Source of the DNA: Actinomycetes bacterium
GTDB lineage: Bacteria > Actinomycetota > Acidimicrobiia > Acidimicrobiales > RAAP-2
Assembly: GCA_021826655.1 (NCBI GenBank)
Contig: JAKAZC010000047.1
Location: 1 to 11,722 of the forward strand
Length of the DNA stretch: 11,722 nucleotides
Direction of reading: 5' to 3'
The notes beneath the pieces were generated by a model. The model did not search any database, was not told where the DNA came from, and was given only the letters and a program-made list of their open reading frames with translations. This document shows positions 6,664 to 11,722 of this stretch, one piece after another. Position 1 is the first letter of the stretch. Each line of letters begins with the position of its first letter. Made by a program: the position numbers and the translations under genes.

Positions 6664-7095
6664 ATGCCCCCAGCCATGGACGTCGGCCAGCTCCAGGTAT
6701 TCCTCGAAGGAGCCTTCCCGGGCCACCTTCCCTACACGGTGGAGGAGGTCACCGGGTCGGGGGTCCGCATGCGACTCACCGTCGACGGGTCGAACGTGCG
6801 GCCCGGCGGGACCGTGTCGGGCCCGTCGCTGATGGGGCTCGCCGACTGCACCGCCTGGCTGGCGGTCGTCGGGCAGATCGGACCCGTGGCCCTGGCGGTG
6901 ACCACCAGCCTGCACATCGACTTCCTCCGCAAGCCCGCACTGGTCGACGTCGTCGCCGTCGGCACGCTGCTGAAACTCGGCGCTCGCCTCGGCGTCGTGG
7001 ACGTCGCCCTGCACTCGGTGGCCGACGACGCATTGGTCGCCAAGGCCCAGGTGACCTACTCCATCCCGCCGCCCCGACCGGACCCGCTGCCCTGA
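6664..7095 (+). CDS. PaaI-family (hotdog-fold) acyl-CoA thioesterase
   Basis: A 143-residue single-domain hotdog protein expected to hydrolyse acyl- or aroyl-CoA thioesters in the cytoplasm as a dimer or tetramer. RPGGTVSGPSLMGLADC (46-62) matches the conserved segment around the long hotdog helix, with D61 as the candidate catalytic acid. VALAVTTSLHIDFLRKP (75-91) is the typical second conserved block, followed by VGTLLKLGARLGVVDV and a closing strand AQVTYSIPP. The SGP in place of the classic HGG is normal in this subfamily. The ATG at 6664 is chosen because of the close -10 box; a second ATG four codons on cannot be excluded. It could act in aromatic or fatty-acid breakdown, but no CoA-pathway gene is adjacent. 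Substrate is not predictable. Confidence 0.83.
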   Translation: MPPAMDVGQLQVFLEGAFPGHLPYTVEEVTGSGVRMRLTVDGSNVRPGGTVSGPSLMGLADCTAWLAVVGQIGPVALAVTTSLHIDFLRKPALVDVVAVGTLLKLGARLGVVDVALHSVADDALVAKAQVTYSIPPPRPDPLP

Positions 7096-7119
7096 CGCGC
7101 TGACCTGCGGCGATCGGCG

Positions 7120-7131
7120 CGGACCGGTCCG
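7120..7131. promoter_or_regulatory. 12-bp palindrome CGGACCGGTCCG upstream of the amidohydrolase
   Basis: A perfect palindrome in the 120-base gap between the thioesterase and the amidohydrolase. Its half-site CGGACC also occurs in the inverted repeat before cysQ (6499-6512). This could be a shared operator or chance, since a few such palindromes are expected in a window of this size and composition. I found no TANNNT box in this gap. Confidence 0.2.
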
Positions 7132-7199
7132 GTACCCGCGGACATTGCGCCCACCACCGGTGCGTGCGAGCATCGTCGGGCGCATCCCGCGGGGATGCC

Positions 7200-7208
7200 G
7201 GGGGGAGA
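7200..7208 (+). promoter_or_regulatory. Ribosome-binding site deciding the amidohydrolase start
   Basis: GGGGGGAGA ends seven bases before the ATG at 7216, an ideal Shine-Dalgarno position. An in-frame ATG at 7195 overlaps the upstream edge of this site and has no such sequence before it. Confidence 0.7.
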
Positions 7209-7215
7209 CACCACC

Positions 7216-8940
7216 ATGCACGATCTCGTCATCCAGGGCGGCACCGTCGTCGACGGCACCGGGGCGCCCGCACGCCGGGCGGACATCACCGTGAGCCGCG
7301 GCACCATCACCGGCGTGGGGAACCACCGGGGAGAGGCGGCCGCCCGCACCGTCGACGCCGACGGCCTGCTGGTCACCCCCGGGTGGGTCGACATCCACAC
7401 CCACTACGACGGCCAGGCCACCTGGGACGACGTCCTGGCACCCAGCAGCTGGCACGGCGTCACCACCCTCGTCACCGGGAACTGCGGTGTCGGGTTCGCC
7501 CCGGCGCGGCCCGATCGCCACGAGTGGCTCATCGGACTGATGGAGGGCGTCGAGGACATCCCGGGATCCGCACTGTCCGAGGGCATGACGTGGGACTGGG
7601 AGACCTTCCCCGAGTACCTCGATGCCCTCGACCAGCGCCGCTGGACCGTCGACGTCGGCACCCAGATCGCCCACGGCGCCGTGCGTTCCTACGTGATGGG
7701 CGAGCGGGGTGCCCGCAACGAGCCGGCCACCCCGACCGACATCGCCGCCATGAAGCAGGTGGTCAAGGAGGCGATCGCCGCCGGCGCCCTCGGCTTCTCC
7801 ACGTCGCGCACCATCGCCCACCTGGCGATCGACGGCGAGCCGGTCCCCGGCACCTACGCCGCCGAGGACGAGCTGTTCGGCATCGGGGCCGCGCTCGGCG
7901 AGCTCGGCACCGGCGTCTTCGAGCTGGCCCCGGCGGGCACGGCCGGCGAGGACATCGTGGCCCCCAAGCTCGAGGTCGACTGGATGCGCCGGCTGTCAGC
8001 CGCAATCCGACGACCGGTCACCTTCGCCCTCATCCAGGTCGACGCCGCACCCGACCTGTGGCGCGAGCTGATGGACGAGTCGCTGCGGGCGGTCGACGAC
8101 GGCGCCGACCTGTGGCCGCAGGTCGCCGGACGGGGCCTCGGCCTTCTGTCCGGGCACTTCACCACCTACTGCCTCCTGGACCAGATCCCCGCCTACCAGC
8201 AGCTCAAGGCGAAGGGCCTGTCCCCCGACGAGCTGGTGGCGGCGCTCCGCACTGCCGAGGTGCGCGACGCCATCGAGTCGTGGGAGCCCGACCCGGTCGC
8301 CGCCGCGTCCATGGAGAAGGCGTTCCCCACCACCTACATCCTCGGCGATCCGCCCGACTACGAGCCGGGGCCGGAGCGGTCGCTGGCCGGGATGGCCGCG
8401 GCGTCGGGGCGGCCGGCGCTGTCCATCGCCTACGACGCCATGCTCGAGGACGACGGCCGCGGCCTGCTCTACGTCCCGATCCTCAACTACTCGAACGGTG
8501 ACCTGCACGCCATCCGCGAAATGCTGCTCCACCCCCGGGCCGCCGCCGGGCTGGGCGACGGCGGGGCCCACTGCGGGATCATCTGCGACGCGTCCCAACC
8601 CACGTTCATGCTGACCCACTGGACCCGCGACCGGTCGCGCGGCGAGCGGCTGTCCCTCGAGTCGGTGGTCAAGTTGCAGACCCACGACACCGCCCGCCTG
8701 TACGGCCTCACCGACCGCGGCACCATCGAGGTCGGCGCCGTCGCCGACCTCAACGTCATCGACTACGACCGGCTCCAGCTGACCAACCCGAGGGTCGCCG
8801 ACGACCTGCCCGCCGGGGGCAGGCGCCTGCTCCAGGGCGCCGTGGGCTACGTGGAGACGATCAAGTCCGGGGTGACGACGTTCGCGGAAGGGGTCGACAC
8901 CGGCGCCCGGCCCGGTTCGCTGGTGCGCGGCGCCCGGTAG
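7216..8940 (+). CDS. N-acyl-D-amino-acid deacylase-like metal-dependent amidohydrolase (COG3653 type)
   Basis: A 574-residue amidohydrolase-superfamily enzyme, probably cleaving an N-acyl or cyclic amide bond in the cytoplasm. It opens with the composite-domain strand HDLVIQGGTVVDGTGAP, then PGWVDIHTHYDGQATWD with metal ligands H61 and H63. TGNCG (88-91) carries C90, the cysteine that binds zinc in D-aminoacylases. GDGGAHCG (447-454) provides D448, the likely metal ligand and general base. VADLNVIDYD and the strands after it rebuild the small beta-domain. I see no histidine between H202 and H314, the region where D-aminoacylases place two further zinc ligands, so the metal site may differ. 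ATG 7216 is used rather than 7195 because of the strong ribosome-binding site. No operon partner: the next gene is convergent. Family is firm; the substrate (N-acyl-D-amino acid or another amide) is not. Confidence 0.87.
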   Translation: MHDLVIQGGTVVDGTGAPARRADITVSRGTITGVGNHRGEAAARTVDADGLLVTPGWVDIHTHYDGQATWDDVLAPSSWHGVTTLVTGNCGVGFAPARPDRHEWLIGLMEGVEDIPGSALSEGMTWDWETFPEYLDALDQRRWTVDVGTQIAHGAVRSYVMGERGARNEPATPTDIAAMKQVVKEAIAAGALGFSTSRTIAHLAIDGEPVPGTYAAEDELFGIGAALGELGTGVFELAPAGTAGEDIVAPKLEVDWMRRLSAAIRRPVTFALIQVDAAPDLWRELMDESLRAVDDGADLWPQVAGRGLGLLSGHFTTYCLLDQIPAYQQLKAKGLSPDELVAALRTAEVRDAIESWEPDPVAAASMEKAFPTTYILGDPPDYEPGPERSLAGMAAASGRPALSIAYDAMLEDDGRGLLYVPILNYSNGDLHAIREMLLHPRAAAGLGDGGAHCGIICDASQPTFMLTHWTRDRSRGERLSLESVVKLQTHDTARLYGLTDRGTIEVGAVADLNVIDYDRLQLTNPRVADDLPAGGRRLLQGAVGYVETIKSGVTTFAEGVDTGARPGSLVRGAR

Positions 8941-8973
8941 GCGGTCGGAGCTCCGGCGGCGGCACGCACGCGG

Positions 8974-9408
8974 TCAGCGCTCGACGGTGGTACCGCCGTC
9001 GCCGGATTCCATGTCGGCCACCACCTCGGCGTACTCCCGTTGCATCTGGCGGTAGACGCGGTGCTCGATCACGAAGGCGAGGAGCGGCACGAACCCGGCG
9101 GCCACCACCGCCAGGATGCGACCGATCCGCCAGTGGGCCCGGCGGGCCAGGTCCGCCGCCATCACCAGGTAGAGCAGGTAGAGGTATCCGTGGAACGTGC
9201 CCACCACCTCCACCACGACCTTCTGGTGCGCCGCGAACTGGAGGGGCATCCCGATGAGGACGAGCAGGAGGAGGCCGACGCCGACGACGAAGGCCATCAC
9301 CCGGTAGCGCACCAGGGCACCGATGTCGTCCCACCGCACGAGTTTGGCCCACGTCGGTCGCCCGAGCTCCTCCAGCGGCGCGGGGCGGGTGGTCGCGGGA
9401 TCCGTCAT
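8974..9408 (-). CDS. DUF3817 integral membrane protein
   Basis: A 144-residue membrane protein matching the DUF3817 family, whose function is not known to me. Three hydrophobic segments are visible (about 36-54, 66-86 and 96-115). Conserved family features are the MP pair ending helix 1 (54-55), FHGYLY at the start of helix 2 (H73) and an EH pair at 115-116. The N-terminal 30 residues and the acidic C-terminus (EYAEVVADMESGDGG) are polar and probably cytoplasmic. The ATG at 9408 starts seven bases after the stop of the upstream gene on the same strand, so the two are almost surely co-transcribed. The Shine-Dalgarno sequence is weak (GGTGA), hinting at translational coupling. Convergent with the amidohydrolase; only 33 bases separate them. 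Confidence 0.85.
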   Translation of the reverse strand: MTDPATTRPAPLEELGRPTWAKLVRWDDIGALVRYRVMAFVVGVGLLLLVLIGMPLQFAAHQKVVVEVVGTFHGYLYLLYLVMAADLARRAHWRIGRILAVVAAGFVPLLAFVIEHRVYRQMQREYAEVVADMESGDGGTTVER

Positions 9409-9415
9409 CTGTCGG

Positions 9416-9931
9416 TCACCACGGCGGCTCGGCGGCCAGATCGGCGAGGTAGCGGTTGTACTCGGCGAGCCGGGCGGCCTCCTCCTCGGTCTGCGAGGCG
9501 AACCGCTCCCCCCGGCCTCCGTGCTCGGGGTCGATGGGCGCGGACGCGGCGATCGCCACGTTCCGGGCGCGTCCCCCGCTCAGGGCCCATCCCGGCGGGC
9601 GTGCCTCGACGTCGGGGCCGAGGTCGGGGCCGGATACGGCCGTCCCGCCGACCGATCCACCGTTCGCCACGCGGTCGCCCGCCCAGAGCCGGGTGGCGCC
9701 CGCCGAGCGGGGGCGGCCCGGGACCCGTGCGACCTGGTCGTGGATCAGCTGCCACCACGTGTACACGGCGTAGAGCGCGAACGCCGGCCACAGGACGACG
9801 TAGGCCCAGCTCAGCGAGTTCCCGCTCACCGCACGGGTCCACTGCCACCTGGTGAGCCAGGCGAACAGGGGCAGCAGCACCAGCAGTGTGACGTGCATGC
9901 CGATGCACCGTGGCGAGAGGTAGCGACGCAC
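9416..9931 (-). CDS. Two-helix actinobacterial membrane protein, unknown function
   Basis: A 171-residue protein with two predicted membrane helices (about 10-26 and 42-62) and a long cytoplasmic tail. The N-terminus (RRYLSPRCIGMHV, then LTRWQWTRA) recalls the first helix of SURF1-type proteins, and WPAFALYAVYTWWQLIHD marks helix 2. The tail is low-complexity to about residue 145 and closes with a short block, EEEAARLAEYNRYLADLAA, of a type I recall at the end of actinobacterial homologues. I choose GTG 9931 because TACGAT lies six bases before it and the family begins with this motif. The frame stays open upstream to 10204, but that part has no family resemblance and overlaps the divergent aquaporin gene. 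First gene of a pair with the DUF3817 protein. A role in membrane or respiratory-complex assembly is only a guess from the SURF1-like start. Confidence 0.75.
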   Translation of the reverse strand: MRRYLSPRCIGMHVTLLVLLPLFAWLTRWQWTRAVSGNSLSWAYVVLWPAFALYAVYTWWQLIHDQVARVPGRPRSAGATRLWAGDRVANGGSVGGTAVSGPDLGPDVEARPPGWALSGGRARNVAIAASAPIDPEHGGRGERFASQTEEEAARLAEYNRYLADLAAEPPW

Positions 9932-9937
9932 GGCACC

Positions 9938-9943
9938 ATCGTA
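9938..9943 (-). promoter_or_regulatory. Putative -10 box (TACGAT) for the two-membrane-protein operon
   Basis: On the minus strand TACGAT reads from 9943 to 9938 and is followed by six bases and then GTG at 9931, predicting a leaderless transcript. No Shine-Dalgarno sequence is present. It lies in the 148-base divergent gap shared with the aquaporin. Confidence 0.55.
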
Positions 9944-10009
9944 CCGGGGACCCCACCCACGTCCCGTTCGCGCCGCCGATCCATCCACCTCCGGCGGACG
10001 TCTGCTGTT

Positions 10010-10015
10010 TAGCCT
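10010..10015 (+). promoter_or_regulatory. Putative -10 box (TAGCCT) for the aquaporin gene
   Basis: TTTAGCCT contains a TANNNT box 64 bases before the aquaporin ATG, leaving a leader of roughly 55-60 bases that includes a good Shine-Dalgarno sequence. No clear -35 is seen. Unlike its neighbours this gene therefore looks leadered. Confidence 0.4.
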
Positions 10016-10079
10016 GGCCGCAGACGCCGGTGGCGAGTTGCCGGCACGACCAGATCGCCCGACGAAAGGACCCCCCACC

Positions 10080-10880
10080 ATGAACGAGCGCGTGCGGATC
10101 GGCATCGCGGAGGCGATCGGGACCATGATCCTCGTCATCGGGGGTCCCGGCACCGCCATCCTGGCCACGGGACGCTTCACCGGCACCCTGAGCTCGGTCG
10201 GCATCCTCGGTGTGGCCCTCGCGTTCGGCCTCAGCCTGCTGGTGGCCGCCTACGCCATCGGCTCGATCTCCGGCTGCCACATCAACCCGGCCGTCACCAT
10301 CGGACTGTGGGTCATCGGCAAGACGGAGTCGGCGGTCCTCCCCTTCTACCTCGTGGGCCAATTCGTCGGCGGGATCGTCGGCGCCCTGGTCATCTACGTC
10401 ATCGCCAGCTCCACCCGGGTGGCCTCGGCCACCGCCACCAACCTCGGCACGTTCAGCGCCAAGACCTCCGGGTTCGCGTCGAACGGCTACGGCATCCACT
10501 CGCCGGGCGGCTTCCCGTTGTCGGTGGTGGTACTGGCCGAGATCTTCTTCACCGCCGTCTTCGTGTTCATCATCGCCTCCACCAGCCGCAAGTCGATGCC
10601 GGTCGGCCAGACCGGCCTCACCGTCGGCCTCGCGCTGACCGTCATCCACCTCATCTCGATCCCGATCGACAACACGTCGGTCAACCCGGCCCGCAGCCTC
10701 GCCACCGCGGTCTTCCAGGGCAGCTGGGCGCTCGACCAGCTCTGGGTGTTCATCGTCTTCCCGGTCGTCGGCGGCATACTCGGAGCAGGCATCTGGCGTG
10801 CGCTGCGACCCGCATCGGACGAGGGGACCGAGGCGGAGTCCGAGTCCGTGGCCCCGTCCCCGTTCGGGCAGCACGAGTAG
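10080..10880 (+). CDS. aqpZ: Aquaporin Z-type water channel
   Basis: A 266-residue MIP-family channel for rapid water flow across the cytoplasmic membrane. Both pore motifs are present: NPA at 69-71 (in GCHINPAVTIGLW) and NPA at 202-204 (in NTSVNPARS). The four pore-constriction positions match the water-selective set of E. coli AqpZ: F49, H190, T199 and R205, so glycerol transport is unlikely. Strong identity to AqpZ also shows in SGFASNGYGIHSPGG, HLISIPIDNTSVNPARS and FQGSWALDQLWVF. Six membrane spans are evident. Cys66 sits directly before the first pore-motif histidine, which is unusual. The acidic C-terminal tail (about 245-266) is longer than in E. coli. ATG 10080 is supported by AAAGGA (10065-10070) nine bases upstream; an in-frame ATG at 10038 has none. 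It is divergent from the membrane-protein pair. Confidence 0.93.
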   Translation: MNERVRIGIAEAIGTMILVIGGPGTAILATGRFTGTLSSVGILGVALAFGLSLLVAAYAIGSISGCHINPAVTIGLWVIGKTESAVLPFYLVGQFVGGIVGALVIYVIASSTRVASATATNLGTFSAKTSGFASNGYGIHSPGGFPLSVVVLAEIFFTAVFVFIIASTSRKSMPVGQTGLTVGLALTVIHLISIPIDNTSVNPARSLATAVFQGSWALDQLWVFIVFPVVGGILGAGIWRALRPASDEGTEAESESVAPSPFGQHE

Positions 10881-10897
10881 CCGTCACATCCCGGCCG

Positions 10898-10903
10898 TAG
10901 CCT
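10898..10903 (+). promoter_or_regulatory. Putative -10 box (TAGCCT) for a leaderless metallopeptidase transcript
   Basis: TAGCCT ends exactly six bases before the ATG at 10910. The gap after the aquaporin stop is only 29 bases, yet it holds this box rather than a Shine-Dalgarno sequence. The metallopeptidase is therefore probably transcribed separately despite its closeness. Confidence 0.5.
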
Positions 10904-10909
10904 GATGCC

Positions 10910-11605
10910 ATGACCTCGACCGACCGACCCGCCACGCTCGTCCAGCCGGAGGTGGAGGTCCGCGTCTCCCGGCGGCGGAAGAAGACGGCGGGGGCCCACT
11001 GGGAGGGTGACCGGATCGTGATCGTGGTCCCGACCCACCTGCGGGGGGCCGAGCGCGAGGAGATGGTCGACCACCTCACCCGAAGGCTCATCCGCCACCG
11101 GCCCCATCTCCACGCCTCGGACGAGCAGCTCGCCACGCGTGCCCGCCGGCTCGGCCGTGCCTACCTGGACGGGATCGAGCCCTCCTCGATCCGCTGGGCC
11201 ACCAACCAGACGAAGCGCTGGGGGTCGTGCACGCTGGGCACCCGGGAGATCCGGATCTCCTCCCGGCTACGGGTGGTGCCGACCTGGGTGCTCGACGCGG
11301 TCATCGTCCACGAGCTGGCCCACCTGCTGGAGCCCGGTCACACCGATCGCTTCCGGTCGCTCGAGGCCCGCTACCCCCGCCGTCGGGACGCCGATGTCTT
11401 CCTCGAGGGCTACGCCCTCGGCCTCCACATGGACGTGCCGACCGGACTGGCCGGACTGGCCGGACCGGCCGGACCGGGGGACTCGCACGACCTCGACCGG
11501 ATCGAAGGCCCAGACGGCCCAGACGGCCCAGACGGACCAGACGGCACGGCGGCGACGGAGGCGGCCGGACGGGGTGGCCCCGACGGGAGTCCTCCGGCCA
11601 CCTGA
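10910..11605 (+). CDS. YgjP-like (M48/SprT-type) zinc metallopeptidase with repetitive C-terminal tail
   Basis: A 231-residue putative zinc protease of the YgjP-like family, probably cytoplasmic, with no signal peptide. The core (about 1-175) has basic RRRKK near the start, RWGSC at 103-107 and then the zinc motif HELAH (134-138) with E135 catalytic. The third ligand is H144 in EPGHTDRF. This follows the family order closely. From about residue 178 an extra disordered tail appears: GLAGLAGPAGPG, then GPD repeated four times, then a Gly/Ala/Asp-rich end. Family members usually stop near the end of the core, so the tail is a local addition built from 9-bp tandem repeats. ATG 10910 is supported by the box six bases upstream. 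The gene follows the aquaporin by 29 bases but with no functional link I can name. Substrate unknown. Confidence 0.85.
   Translation: MTSTDRPATLVQPEVEVRVSRRRKKTAGAHWEGDRIVIVVPTHLRGAEREEMVDHLTRRLIRHRPHLHASDEQLATRARRLGRAYLDGIEPSSIRWATNQTKRWGSCTLGTREIRISSRLRVVPTWVLDAVIVHELAHLLEPGHTDRFRSLEARYPRRRDADVFLEGYALGLHMDVPTGLAGLAGPAGPGDSHDLDRIEGPDGPDGPDGPDGTAATEAAGRGGPDGSPPAT
11442..11477. repeat. Tandem repeat, 4 x 9 bp (CCGGACTGG / CCGGACCGG)
   Basis: Four contiguous 9-base units, two ending CTGG and two ending CCGG, at the start of the metallopeptidase tail. The unit is three codons long, so copy-number change keeps the frame. It encodes the Gly-Leu-Ala / Gly-Pro-Ala run. Confidence 0.85.
11511..11546. 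repeat. Tandem repeat, 4 x 9 bp (CAGACGGCC-like)
   Basis: Four 9-base units (two exact CAGACGGCC, then CAGACGGAC and CAGACGGCA) encode the Gly-Pro-Asp run in the metallopeptidase tail. It differs in sequence from the repeat at 11442-11477, so two separate expansions have occurred within 105 bases. Confidence 0.85.
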
Positions 11606-11608
11606 GCC

Positions 11609-11645
11609 GGCCCCGCCGCACCCCCGGCCCCCGTGCGACGGGGCC
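11609..11645 (+). terminator. Strong hairpin after the metallopeptidase gene
   Basis: GGCCCCG-C-CGCAC (11609-11621) pairs with GTGCG-A-CGGGGCC (11633-11645): 12 of 13 positions pair, with one C/A mismatch, around an 11-base loop. It begins four bases after the stop codon and ends before the next gene's promoter-like box. This is the most stable hairpin I noticed in the gaps. There is no T-run. Confidence 0.6.
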
Positions 11646-11655
11646 CGGGGTGGAC

Positions 11656-11661
11656 TACAAC
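11656..11661 (+). promoter_or_regulatory. Putative -10-like box (TACAAC) for the last gene
   Basis: TACAAC is one base off TANNNT but sits six bases before a GTG at 11668, the same spacing as three better boxes in this window. The spacing argues for GTG 11668 as the start of the partial gene. Confidence 0.35.
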
Positions 11662-11667
11662 AGGTGG

Positions 11668-11722
11668 GTGGCCATCCTCTTCGCTGCCCTCGCCGCCTTC
11701 ACCAACGCCCTCACCTCGGTCC
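11668..11722 (+). CDS. Start of a probable membrane protein (EamA/DMT-transporter-like), cut by the window end
   Basis: Only 18 codons are visible: (M)AILFAALAAFTNALTSV. The run is hydrophobic with small residues and resembles the first helix of actinobacterial EamA/DMT-type permeases (pattern AALxNAxxxV), but this is too short for a firm family call. GTG 11668 is preferred for its promoter-like spacing; an in-frame GTG at 11650 would add the residues VDYNRW. The hairpin upstream suggests it is transcribed separately from the metallopeptidase. Confidence 0.45.
   Translation, partial: MAILFAALAAFTNALTSV

Noticed and set aside
6709..6825. SGP instead of HGG in the thioesterase active-site segment, as a possible loss of activity
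   Set aside because: RPGGTVSGP followed by LAD is the normal form in this PaaI subfamily as I know it, so it is not anomalous.
8941..8973. Palindrome CGGAGCTCCG between the convergent amidohydrolase and DUF3817 genes as a terminator
   Set aside because: It has no loop, so it cannot fold as a simple hairpin, and palindromes of 10 bp are common at this composition.
9405..10874. A 489-codon open frame on the minus strand through the aquaporin gene
   Set aside because: The plus strand encodes an unmistakable AqpZ. The frame is low-complexity and Gly/Asp/Arg-rich, and the real gene in this area uses a different minus-strand frame starting at 9931.
1..11722. CRISPR array, tRNA/rRNA gene, insertion sequence, toxin-antitoxin or phage-defence module
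   Set aside because: I looked through every gap and both strands. There is no repeat-spacer pattern, cloverleaf-like segment, transposase or defence domain; all gaps are shorter than 190 bases.

Overview
The window is very GC-rich, with strong third-position G/C bias. Its gene content (actinobacterial-type CysQ, a DUF3817 protein, a COG3653-type amidohydrolase, TANNNT promoters abutting start codons) points to an actinomycete. Acidimicrobiia (Ilumatobacter/Iamia-like) is my guess from overall flavour; no marker gene fixes it. I see no rRNA, tRNA, CRISPR array, transposase or phage gene. It reads as ordinary chromosome.

Layout. 1-1414: 14-helix DHA2-type MFS exporter, cut at its 5' end by the window. 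1578-1919: a small, extremely acidic protein with no lysine. 2021-4468: a GH78 alpha-L-rhamnosidase-like enzyme with no signal peptide. It converges on a two-gene minus-strand operon, cysQ (6478-5690) then an Old Yellow Enzyme-family reductase (5685-4489). A perfect hairpin fills the 20-base gap between the convergent stops. 6664-7095: PaaI-like hotdog thioesterase. 7216-8940: N-acyl-D-amino-acid deacylase-like amidohydrolase. A minus-strand pair follows: a two-helix membrane protein (9931-9416) and a DUF3817 membrane protein (9408-8974). Divergent from it is an AqpZ-type aquaporin (10080-10880), then a YgjP-like zinc metallopeptidase (10910-11605) with a repetitive Gly-Pro-Asp tail, a strong hairpin, and the first codons of a probable membrane protein running off the end.

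How the genes relate. Only two groups look like real operons: cysQ with the reductase, and the two small membrane proteins. The rest look like single transcription units. Several appear to be leaderless: TANNNT (or TACAAC) sits exactly six bases before the start codon for the rhamnosidase, the two-helix membrane protein, the metallopeptidase and the last partial gene, and eight bases before the thioesterase.

Most unusual signal. The short gap upstream of the rhamnosidase holds a 46-base segment (1952-1997) that matches 44/46 to the inside of the reductase gene (4802-4847). It is a displaced gene fragment next to the rhamnosidase promoter. If transcribed rightward from the acidic-protein gene, it would be almost fully complementary to the reductase mRNA. 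This is the item most worth following up. Other points of interest are a cysteine at the mercury-sensitive pore position of the aquaporin, a reductase that keeps the iron-sulfur-type cysteine cluster without the domain it normally serves, and an amidohydrolase that seems to lack one of the usual metal sites.
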